Positions 54,528-63,369 of a stretch of 64,000 bases of DNA are shown piece by piece (position 1 is the first letter of the stretch; the number at the start of each line of letters is the position of its first letter). The notes beneath the pieces were generated by a model that did not search any database, was not told where the DNA came from, and worked only from the letters and a program-made list of their open reading frames with translations. Location of the stretch: assembly GCA_026182355.1 (NCBI GenBank), contig JAPFBL010000102.1, positions 1 through 64,000 of the forward strand, given 5' to 3'. This stretch comes from Hermatobates lingyangjiaoensis (lineage: Eukaryota; Arthropoda; Insecta; Hemiptera; Hermatobatidae). A program made the position numbers and the translations under genes.

Positions 54528-54611
54528 TTGTTTTCCCATTTTCTTATTGTGGTTTGATCATTGATTGTTATTTCACGTGTTTATGTGAAATCTTTATATA
54601 TATATATATAT

Positions 54612-54694
54612 GTAGCAGTTTGCTTCTCAACGCGAGTACTTTCCACTTGTTCCCGATGATGACGGATGTCGAAATATCGAAGTGAGTTCTGTAG
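54612..54694 (+). mobile_element. Family H hammerhead element, short unit
   Basis: Follows (TA)n. Lead CTCAACGCGAGTAC, hammerhead 54644-54684, GTGAGTTCTG. Joined to a family B fragment. Confidence 0.68.
54644..54684 (+). ncRNA. Hammerhead ribozyme motif with C at the cleavage site (family H)
   Basis: Helix I TTC pairs with GAA beside the core, and CAC with GTG further out. The box is CCGATGA (U4 to C), spacer T, helix II GAC/GTC around GGAT, GAA, ATAT, cleavage-site C (AUC triplet). Good folding with one core change. Confidence 0.6.
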
Positions 54695-54805
54695 TGACTT
54701 TCTGCAAAGGACTCACCATTTTCCAATATTTCGAACCGTTACGGCGGTCGTCCTCAGGAAAAAAAGTGAATTAACCGAGGGACGAGAATCAACTGAAGAA
54801 CTCAT
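54695..54805 (-). mobile_element. Family B fragment with hammerhead
   Basis: Minus strand: CTCGTCCCTCGGTTAATTC lead, CTGAGGA box (54756-54750 region), GACC/GGTT helix II, GAAATATTGG. The distal half is missing, replaced by the junction with the family H unit. Confidence 0.68.
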
Positions 54806-54814
54806 TGGTTAGAA

Positions 54815-55800
54815 GGCCAAAGCAGTGCTGCTGTGAAAGAAAAAATAATAAAAGAACTAATGATTCAAGATTGAAAGATGTATAAAGAAGAATAAAGGGG
54901 AAGAAAACATAAAATATAAGAAGTATATAAAAAATATTTAAAAATATTAAACAAAATCAAAAAAAAATTAAAAACAATATATGCAATTAAAAAACTGCGA
55001 GGATATAAAATAAAATAAGAAAAAACATATATCAAAAAGAAACATGGATAGGAACAGTGACTAAATTTTAGCATTTTCTCTCTTTGAATGGCCATGAAGA
55101 GGACAGGCTGAACTTAGTCGATTAGTCATAGTTTCATTAAGTTATTTCTTTGCTTAAATCATACTTTTATTCAAAAAGTATATGGTTTGTGAACATATAT
55201 ATAAGCAACAAAATATTAATAATTTATTTTTGTTAACTTTAGATTGAATAAACTTTGAATTAAATTATATTACAAAATTGAGCTTTACATTACTGTGAGT
55301 AAACATTTATTCATTTTGTGGTTTCAGAGATAAATTGATTAAGCAATGCTTTTCACTGAAGTGTAACTGACTCTATTGTAACACAGGTAAGAATAAATGG
55401 GTTTAGGTGTAAATAGAAATCATGCTGGTAGCAATAACTGTTAATTACACCAAGAGTTGACATGATGTTATCTGTTCTAGAAGGTCGGTGGGATGTCATG
55501 TTTAGATTTATGGTTTGGGTGGGAGTGAATCGGTAAAGACATTTCGTCAGAGCTGCTATCACTTGCCCCATTGACGGACGGGTCTAAACGGCCGTGAAAA
55601 GCCGGACAATTTGTAGTAAGGCTGGCCGCAGCAACAATGTCGGATAATTAATGGTCTCCTCTCTCATCTATCATGGCTTTCTGACGTATGTGATAGTTGT
55701 TATATCGGCCCGGACTGGTAACGATTCATCTGCTATTCTCCTTTACAAATACCTTTCCCATGTTTACTAATATTTCAAAATATTAAACTTATATATTCAT
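54815..55800. other. AT-rich stretch without recognised features
   Basis: A GC-richer patch at 55560-55740 shows no recognisable frame. Confidence 0.45.
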
Positions 55801-55801
55801 A

Positions 55802-55805
<4 letters not shown>

Positions 55806-55848
<43 letters not shown>
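55806..55848. repeat. (TA)n microsatellite
   Basis: About 43 bp. Confidence 0.95.
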
Positions 55849-55851
<3 letters not shown>

Positions 55852-55896
55852 TACATTCAAATATGAATTATAACTAGAAATTTATATATATATATT

Positions 55897-55955
55897 ATAT
55901 ATATCGTTCGATCATTGATTGTTATTTCACGTGTCTATGAGAAATCTTTTTAGCG
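55897..55955 (+). mobile_element. Family A 3' tail fragment
   Basis: GATCATTGATTGTTATTTCA followed by CGTGTCTATGAGAAATC: the tail and a slightly mutated terminal hairpin, with TA-rich sequence on both sides. Confidence 0.65.
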
Positions 55956-56061
55956 ATTAATATATATATTTTATATTAATATATTATATATATATATTTT
56001 TTTTTTAATATTAGACCAAAAACCCTCAATAAATCTCAAAAAAAAAAATATATATATATAC

Positions 56062-56165
56062 ACTCGTATTATTGAGTTGCTGTTCGCCAGCCAAACAGAA
56101 CTCATCTTCTTCAGTTTCTCCTTCTCCTGATGACGACTGAGTATTTCCTGTCTATAAACTTCTTC
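56062..56165 (+). mobile_element. Family H-like element, hammerhead decayed
   Basis: After (TA)n: a lead CCAGCCAAACAGAACTC, box CTGATGA and spacer C with GAC..., but GAAATAT has become GAGTATTT. Probably inactive. Confidence 0.5.
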
Positions 56166-56204
56166 TCACGAGCTTCGATTTGCCTAAATATAGCTATAGC
56201 AATG

Positions 56205-57810
56205 AGAGAAGCTTATTGATAAAAAATACTATATATTTTTCGCGTTCTAGAAAGCATCCATATCCGAAGGACTGCTACGAAAATATACTAATATAAACAT
56301 ATATGCGTGTAATAAATATAGTTATTCATTACAAAATTATTTCTTTTATTTAAAGACATGTACATTTGTAAATTATTTTTATACTACTGTAAGTAGTGCC
56401 TATGAATATCGTAGAAAAATGATTGAGGTATTTTACGTACATCCGTAAATGTTAACATTCGGTATTCACACATGAAAGACCTATATACTGAAAGGCAATA
56501 AATTGAAATGTTATGTGCTAGATATCCAACACTTTCAGTCAAATATGGCATGATGCACGATTGGTAACAGCATAACCTACCGAGTATGGAAATATTTCAG
56601 CAATTTTGTATACATATTTTTTGAAATATATTAGGGACCATCAACTTATGTAATGTTGAAAATGATTTGAACAATAATAAATGTTATGTAATAAATTACC
56701 TCAAATAAAGATACATAGGAGCATGTTGGTGGTTGTTGCGAGGTTGTGTTGGCAGTGATTTGTTTGGATCAAGCATAGAAATAATATTGCACTTGTGAAA
56801 AGATAAGAAAGAGTAAGTAGAAATTGTTAGGATTTTGTATTAAGTGTAAAGGCAATGCATCAGGCTTGTGAAGGAAGGCGCAAGTGACCTGAACACTTAT
56901 TGTCCCTCAGTCCAATAAAGGCTATCGTTATTTACCCCCTTCCATGGCATCCACCAGCATTACTCTTTCTCACCCTGTCACTGGCATCTGTCACCCTCCT
57001 ATTCCACCCTTCCACCAAACCCTCCCCCCACCCCTCCAAACTCATAATTACTATTAGCTGATAACCTCTTTTTCATCTAATATTATTACTTCTGTCAAAA
57101 ATTTTCTAACTAATAACCACCCTTCTTCACCAATAACTATACTTAACTCTATCTTTGTACTTTATTTAACTCAATAAGTTCTATCTCACAAAAGGAACCT
57201 AACAAGGTTTACAGCACTTGGATGATGTATAGCCTCCCATTGTTAATAAAGCAGGCATTCAAAGTCAATTCTTTTACAAACTTGGAACACAATAAGGAAG
57301 AATACAATGCATTATATCATATCAACAACGCTTCGTATGAATCATTTACAACTGTAAAATTTATAAATATATATAACCAATGTGTAAGTACAATCAAAGA
57401 CCAAAGATTCTTTCCGCCCACTGTAGTGCGTGTTCGAATTGGCAGTTCAAGGTCAGGGAACTTTTACTGCTGTGTTTATGGAGTCAGTAAGTAAATGTTC
57501 GTACTCTTTTATTCGGATTGTCGGTATACATTATTTCGTAGTCGTTTGGTTTTCGTGAGTCATGAAAAGTTGTAGGTCTAGGGTTTGGCTTTCTATCTGA
57601 ACAACAGCCTCTATGATAGATTCGGTTGGGGAATACTTAGGGATGGGCTCTGGTCAAGGGGGTTTGGATGGGGTGGAATTTTTTGTGTCATAATTCACCA
57701 GTCTATTTGTGAACCCGTCAATTGATTCTAACCTGAGGTCTCTTTGAATATCCACATTTCTGTATCAGGGTTTTATTAGTTCTTGCATCTTGTAACCTGT
57801 TTTGATTTGT
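56205..57810. other. Stretch with C-rich patch; no supported gene
   Basis: The 90-residue frame at 57222-57494 (ends RIGSSRSGNFYCCVYGVSK) has balanced composition but I recognise no family. 56930-57040 is CCACCC-rich. Confidence 0.4.
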
Positions 57811-57814
57811 AGTC

Positions 57815-58016
57815 ATGTTTCTCAGCCTTTCGGCCCAATCCGTGAACAAAACATGTAACAGATCGATGCTTTTCTTACGTGAGACCCTTTAGCCACATGA
57901 GAAGACACACCACAGTCCTCTTAGAGGAGGGATGCAACCGAGCCCGCTCATGTGCCCAAGGTGGACCTCGCGGAGGCGGGTCCCACGAAAATACCACACC
58001 AAAAAAAAAAAAAAAC
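57815..58016 (+). mobile_element. SINE-like element with A tail
   Basis: Ends AATACCACACC followed by 14 A (58003-58016). Contains AGGTGGACCTCGCGGAGGCG, shared with 33448. Upstream CCTTTCGGCCCAATCCGTG is GC-richer than the flanks. Start not certain. Confidence 0.55.
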
Positions 58017-58149
58017 TATTGTTGGATGGCTGAGTTTAGGGTATGAACCTTTTTCTTTTTCCCAATTGAGTATATAAAAGCCATTAAGTGTTCCAATACT
58101 TTTCCTTGGAGCAGGCTTCTGTACAGTTGTTCATTAAATGTTCCAGCCT

Positions 58150-58697
58150 GGATCTATAGTCTAAACCTCTGTAGGTCAAAGAAGGGGCACTCCTCTAGTA
58201 GGTGCTTCACTGTCTCCGGGCCATGGCTACAATCGCACATGGGGTTATCAGCTATTTTGAACCTGTGAAAGTAGGATTAAAGTCGCTGTGGGCCGTGAGC
58301 ACTTGACAACCAGTGATCCACCACCACAGGCCTTACCTTCAGCCTTAACTGGACGTCTGGGAAAAAGCGGAATGTCCACCGGCCAGTAGAACCTTGGGTC
58401 CACCTTTCATTCCAAACTCCCAGTGCCCATCGTTTCAAGACTTCTAATTTTTCTCCATGGTCTGCATCTCCATAGTTCAGCCATAGTTGCACCTTGTAAC
58501 CAGTTCGAGCATCCATAAGTAATGCTAGCCCTAATTAGCACCTTATAAGTGAAGTCCTTTACTATCTGTAGAGTATTCCTTGACTCCAAGATAGGGTACA
58601 AACTTGACATTAGTCCTAGACCCAATTTATATCTATTTTTTAAATGTTTTTTAAAAGTGAGCAGGCTGTCGATTATGATACCTTGGTATTTGATCAT
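58150..58697 (-). pseudogene. LINE ORF2 C-terminal half (R1/Jockey-like), frameshifted
   Basis: Minus strand, in order: IKYQGIIIDSLLTFKKHL (RT motif after the catalytic palm, family form KYLGVxLDxxLxFxxHI), then LMSSLYPILESRNTL, VLIRASITYGCSNW (thumb region). After a frame change come EKLEVLKRWALGVWNERW and STGRWTFRFFPDV. After a second change come RFKIADNPMCDCSHGP and ETVKHLLEECPFF. The last is the C-x-C ... H-x4-C knuckle. The combination of WNERW/GRWTFRF and the knuckle fits R1-like or related non-LTR elements. At least two frameshifts make it dead. The 5' end coincides with the start of the 58.69-kb inverted repeat. Confidence 0.82.
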
Positions 58698-59356
58698 ATA
58701 AAATATATACATAGAATTAGATGTGTATCATAAAATAATATAGAATATTCTCATTATTAAATCAATTAGAATAGATCATATAGAATAGAATAATGCTATA
58801 ATATACCTATATAATCAGATCATACAACTGTTTTGTAAAATTATCTTCAGGAACTAAATCTCAATAAACATTACAAATTTTTACTGGTACATCTATAATA
58901 AGTAATTTTTTTTTTTGGACAACCTACAAACATAATCATTAAAACAGAAATCAAGCTTAAAAAGCCATTTCAACGTTTATTTTTACTGTTTTAATTTTTT
59001 CATAATTTGTTGCTTAAGTAAATTATATTTTATTTTTTATCTTTTTGATGTCTACATGTCTTTCATGGCTTTGACAAATAAATCATTTCACACAGTCATA
59101 ATAAATGAACAGATATAGTTCTCCAGACAGTATATTATTCTCCTTTGAAGAATATTCTCCTTCGGAAATAATTGCAGTAAGTTAATTAATATTCTACAAA
59201 ATGTGAAATTAAAACATGCAATAAATGACCACTATAAAATAATAAAAAAAATAAGTTACATTTTTCTGTTAAGGAATAATATTTTATTAAGAAGTTTTCT
59301 TTCATTTATCAAGAATTGTTTTTTAAACAAATTAACTAAATGTTTTAATATTGAAA
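58693..59356. repeat. 665-bp inverted repeat, left arm
   Basis: Inverse copy of 62338-63004. Landmarks are ATACATAGAATTAGATG, GAACTAAATCTCAATAAAC, GGACAACCTACAAACATAAT and CATTTATCAAGAATTG. Differences are few and scattered. Confidence 0.93.
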
Positions 59357-59439
59357 TTTCTAATATGCTGAATTAGAGCATGACTGCAATAAATGAGCCT
59401 AAGTTAATTGATTGAACTTGAAACAAAATAAACATGGGT

Positions 59440-60925
59440 ATAATGAATTATTTTTATTCTTTTAGTTTATGTATTATATTAGTATGCCTATTAATGTATA
59501 TTAGTATGTAATGTAATATACCTAATAGTAGTATACGGTACAATATAATTAATATTAGTATTTTCTATAAAATAGCAATACTGCATATTCTATATTAGGT
59601 ATATTATACCTATTATTGTATACTGGTAAATAGTATAATGTACCTCTGAGAAGTATACGGTACAATATTATTAATATTAGTATATTATATAACATATCAG
59701 TATTTTATTTGTATTTTTGGTGTGATATACCTATAACTGTATACTAGTATGTAGTATAATATACATAATAGTAGTATATAGTACAATATACTTAATATTA
59801 GTATATTGTATAACATATCAATATTGTATATTCAATATTAGGTATATTATACCTATTATTGTATACTGGTAAATAGTATAATATACCTCTGAGAAGTATA
59901 CGGTACAATATTATTAATATTAGTATATTATATAACATATCAGTATTTTATTTGTATTTTAGGTGTGATATATCTATTACTGTATACTAGTATGTAGTAT
60001 AATATACATAATAGTAGTATATAGTACAATATACTTAATATTAGTATATTGTATAACATATCAATATTGTATATTCAATATTAGGTATATTATACCTATT
60101 ATTGTATACTGGTAAATAGTATAATATACCTCTGAGAAGTATACGGTACAATATTATTAATATTAGTATATTATATAACATATCAGTATTTTATTTGTAT
60201 TTTTGGTGTGATATACCTATAACTGTATACTAGTATGTAGTATAATATACATAATAGTAGTATATAGTACAATATACTTAATATTAGTATATTGTATAAC
60301 ATATCAATATTGTATATTCAATATTAGGTATATTATACCTATTATTGTATACTGGTAAATAGTATAATATACCTCTGAGAAGTATACGGTACAATATTAT
60401 TAATATTAGTATATTATATAACATATCAGTATTTTATTTGTATTTTAGGTGTGATATATCTATTACTGTATACTAGTATGTAGTATAATATACATAATAG
60501 TAGTATATAGTACAATATACTTAATATTAGTATATTTTATAACATATCAATATTGTATATTCTATATTAGGTATATTATACCTATTATTGTATATTGGTA
60601 AATAGTATAATATACCTCTGAGAAGTATACGGTAGAATATTATTAATGTTGGTATATTATATAACATATCAGTATTATATGTTGTATTTTAGATATGATA
60701 TACCTAATACTGTATACTGGTATATAGTATAATATACAATGATCAAACCACAATAAGAAATGGGAAAACAAGACTAAGATCTTTCACGTGTTGATGTGAA
60801 ATCTTTTTATTGTATAATATACATAATAGTAGTATACAGTACAACATACTTAATATTGTATAACATATCAATATTGTATATTCTATATAGGGTATAATAT
60901 ACCTAATAATAGTATATTGTATACC
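59440..60925. repeat. 243-bp AT-rich satellite array
   Basis: GTATACTAGTATGTAGTATA-type starts at about 59739, 59982, 60225 and 60468 are spaced exactly 243 bp, with diverged units before (from about 59440) and after (60712). Adjacent units differ at TTTTTGGTGTGATATACC versus TTTTAGGTGTGATATATC and these alternate, giving a 486-bp higher-order repeat. A family A fragment interrupts the array at 60737-60812. Confidence 0.93.
60737..60812. mobile_element. Family A fragment, minus piece fused to plus tail, inside the satellite
   Basis: AATGATCAAACCACAATAAG, GGGAAAACAAGACTAAG, ATCTTTCA (minus strand) continues without a break into CACGTGTTGATGTGAAATC (plus-strand terminal hairpin). All sequence between the hammerhead 3' strand of the left arm and the hairpin is deleted. 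The junction lies at the shared TTTCA. Confidence 0.8.
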
Positions 60926-60929
60926 TATA

Positions 60930-61580
60930 TATTAGTATATGAAGAAGTATGAGAAATTTATATGGAGTTTTTTAGACATTGGTTTATCTATATCATAACC
61001 ATAATTAGTGCAATATTTATTATGATGCTGCATGACCACAATTATTACTAAAACTTAAACAAAAAAAAAACAAAGATGAAAAAGGAAATATTGATAGAGT
61101 GTCTAAATGTAGAAATAGACTGAGAAAGACAATAGAGCTTGGTTTGAACTAGTTAATGGCAATGTAAGGGACAGGTAACTGGATAGGGGTGGCGGTACAG
61201 GTTTTGCCTCTTTCTTGAGTCAACAAGGCACTAGGGTTACCAAACAATCTCACCCCCACTACTTCAGACTGTCTATCCTTTACTCAGACATAATTCAATA
61301 TCTTACCCTTTGTCAACAGCTTTCCCAATGGATTATTACCTGTTTGAAATCCTTCACACACATCAAGCCTCTTTATCACTTATATTTGTAAAATCTCAGA
61401 GCAAGATTTCTTATTTAATTTAATCTCTATATGTAACATGGAAATACTCGTATTGTGTTTAGGTAAGAATCATGAAATATAGCATGCCTGAGTCTTCGGT
61501 ATATGGATATAAGCTATGTTTTAGACCTAGTTTGACATCATAATGGAAATTAGTATGCTGTGTATGTGCATATATATTTA
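60930..61580. other. Stretch without recognised features
   Basis: A GC-richer patch at 61160-61290 has no similarity that I recognise. Confidence 0.45.
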
Positions 61581-61587
61581 TTTATAT

Positions 61588-61975
61588 AGGTGTGTTCTCT
61601 AATCGGGGTTCGGTCAATTTTCCAGGATAAAAAATTAAACTCTCGTTGCCAACGTTTCGGTTTTATTTAAAACCTTTTTCATAGGCATCTTGTCCATACA
61701 CTCTTCTTATATCCTCATAAAAACCCATATTTCTTCTTATATAAACCCAAATATATATATAACAGATATATTTGGGTTTATATAAGAAGAAATATGGGTT
61801 TTGATGAGGATATAAGAAGAGTGTATGGAGAAGATGCCTATGAAAAAGGTTTTAAATAAAACCGAAACGTGGGCAACGAGAGTTTAATTTTTTATCCTAC
61901 AAAATTGACCGAACCCCGATTAGAGAACACACCTATTCTATCAAACGGTCGATATATTATTGAATCTGTTATATT
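61588..61975. mobile_element. Family D element, long inverted dimer
   Basis: Left arm 61588-61757 and right arm 61764-61934 are nearly identical inverse copies meeting at a short TA run (61755-61768). Each has AGGTGTGTTCTCTAATCGGG at the outside, the GGTTTT/AAAACC helix with GAAACGT, and a TATAAGAAGAGTGTATGG inner part. After the right arm comes CGGTCGATATATTATTGAATC and a family H unit. The 60-residue frame at 61869-62051 crosses this boundary and is chance. Confidence 0.85.
61842..61882 (+). ncRNA. Hammerhead-like motif lacking the standard box (family D)
   Basis: Six-base-pair helix GGTTTT/AAAACC with loop AAATA is followed by GAAACG and, after a few bases, GGCAAC. ATGCC precedes CTATGAA where CTGANGA is expected. 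The architecture is right, but the box differs at two or more conserved positions in every copy. Confidence 0.4.
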
Positions 61976-61984
61976 TATTTATAT

Positions 61985-62096
61985 AACGACTCGTTATCAG
62001 CCTTTGGAGCGATTCACATCTTTTCCTGAAGACGAGGACATCGAAATATAGTAGTGAGTTCAGTGATTTCTTTTTTATGTGTTCTTTTAAAAATTC

Positions 62097-62102
<6 letters not shown>
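61985..62102 (+). mobile_element. Family H hammerhead element, single unit
   Basis: Lead GACTCGTTATCAGCC and GATTCACATC, box CTGAAGA 62026-62032, helix II GA/TC around GGACA, GAAATATAGTAG, TGAGTTCAGTGATTTC, TATGTGTTC and AATTCTAGTTTA, then (TA)n. Helix I is not paired. Confidence 0.7.

Positions 62103-62141
<39 letters not shown>
62103..62141. repeat. (TA)n microsatellite
   Basis: Common border of a family H unit (left) and a family B unit (right), which point towards each other. Confidence 0.95.
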
Positions 62142-62143
<2 letters not shown>

Positions 62144-62335
62144 ATGATAAACGAAAAACAGTCCAGCAGGACAGATAACAGTTAAAATAAACAGTGACAC
62201 ATAGACTGAAACTTAACAAAAGACTCACTTTTAAATATTTCAATATTTCAATCAATGGCGGTCGTCCTCAGGAGAAGAAGTGAATTGACGGAGGGAAGAC
62301 AGTCAACTCTTGACTGTCGACGACAGTTGTTGAAG
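62142..62335 (-). mobile_element. Family B hammerhead element
   Basis: Begins TACCATGATAAACG and keeps the distal GTCC/GGAC hairpin, GCAGTGACACATA-type segment, core and CCTCCGTCAATTCACTTC lead. The core region (62230-62275) has an extra AATATTTC repeat and a changed helix II, so the ribozyme is damaged. It abuts the 665-bp inverted repeat. Confidence 0.75.
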
Positions 62336-62337
62336 GT

Positions 62338-63004
62338 TTAATTTCAATATTAAACATTTAGGTAATTTGTTAAAAAACAATTCTTGATAAATGAAAGCAA
62401 ACTTCTTAATAAAATATTATTCCTTAACAGAAAATTTTAATTTATTTTTTGTTATTATTTTATTGTAGTCATTTATTGCATGCTTTAATTACACATTTTG
62501 TAGAATATTAATTAACTTACTGCAATTATTTCCGAAGGAGAATATTCTTCAAAGGAGAATAATATACTGTCTGGAGAACTATATCTGTTCATTTATTATG
62601 ACTGTGTGAAATGATTTATTTGTCAAAGCCATGAAAGACATGTAGATATTAAAAAGACAAAAAATGAAATATAATTTATTTAAGCAACAAATTAAGTAAA
62701 AAATTAAAACATTAAAAATAAACGTTGAAATGACTTTTTTAGCTTGATTTCTCTTTTAATGATTATGTTTGTAGGTTGTCCAAAAAAAAAATTACTTATT
62801 ATAGATGTACCAGTAAAAATTTGTAATGTTCATTGAGATTTAGTTCCTGAAGATAATTTTACAAAACAGTTGTATGATCTGATTATATATGTATATTATA
62901 GCATTATTCTATTCTATATGATCTATTCTAATTGATTTAATAATGAGAATATTCTATATTATTTTATCATACTCATCTAATTCTATGTATATAGTTTATA
63001 TGAT
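62338..63004. repeat. 665-bp inverted repeat, right arm
   Basis: Inverse counterpart of 58693-59356. Together the arms enclose about 3 kb holding the satellite and several hammerhead elements. Confidence 0.93.
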
Positions 63005-63097
63005 TCTATGGGATTATATGTGATCTGGTCTATAATTTCTGTTTTTCTAAAAACATAAGATAAATAAGCAGTAGATAAATTCTAACATATAGATAAT

Positions 63098-63361
63098 ATA
63101 TGATCCGCTTATTTTGAAAGTGGCCTAATTCCATTTATGTTGAAATCGAGATATTTAAGGGTTTGCGTTTTACAAAATTTAAAAATATTGTCATTTTATT
63201 TATCAACTAATTTTTGTTATAAAAATTCTTAGTAATTTTAAATAAATTTTGTACAATTTGCTGCAAAAGGTAAAGATAACGTAAAAATGTAATTATTTAA
63301 ATAGCTAGCTAAATTTTTTTCGAAAATGGAATTAGGCCACTTTCAAAATAAACGGCTCATA
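63098..63361. mobile_element. Small MITE with long terminal inverted repeats
   Basis: TTATTTTGAAAGTGGCCTAA (left, from about 63109) and TTAGGCCACTTTCAAAATAA (right) are inverse, extended to about 37 bp as GATCCGCTTATTTTG... and ...AAATAAACGGCTC. The interior is AT-rich without frames. Target duplication not clear, so the superfamily is not assigned. Confidence 0.8.
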
Positions 63362-63369
63362 TCTGAGTC

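Larger units (their letters stand above)
54377..54598. mobile_element. Family A hammerhead element, inverted dimer
   Basis: Left arm from ATGATCAAACCACAATAAG to CAAAAACCCAACT. Right arm from TTGGGTTTTTGACTC through hammerhead and CCCATTTTCTTATTGTGG to the complete terminal hairpin and (TA)n. Axis near 54469. Confidence 0.88.

Noticed and set aside
57222..57494. 90-residue frame as a gene
   Set aside because: Balanced composition but no recognisable family, no partner exons and no promoter evidence.
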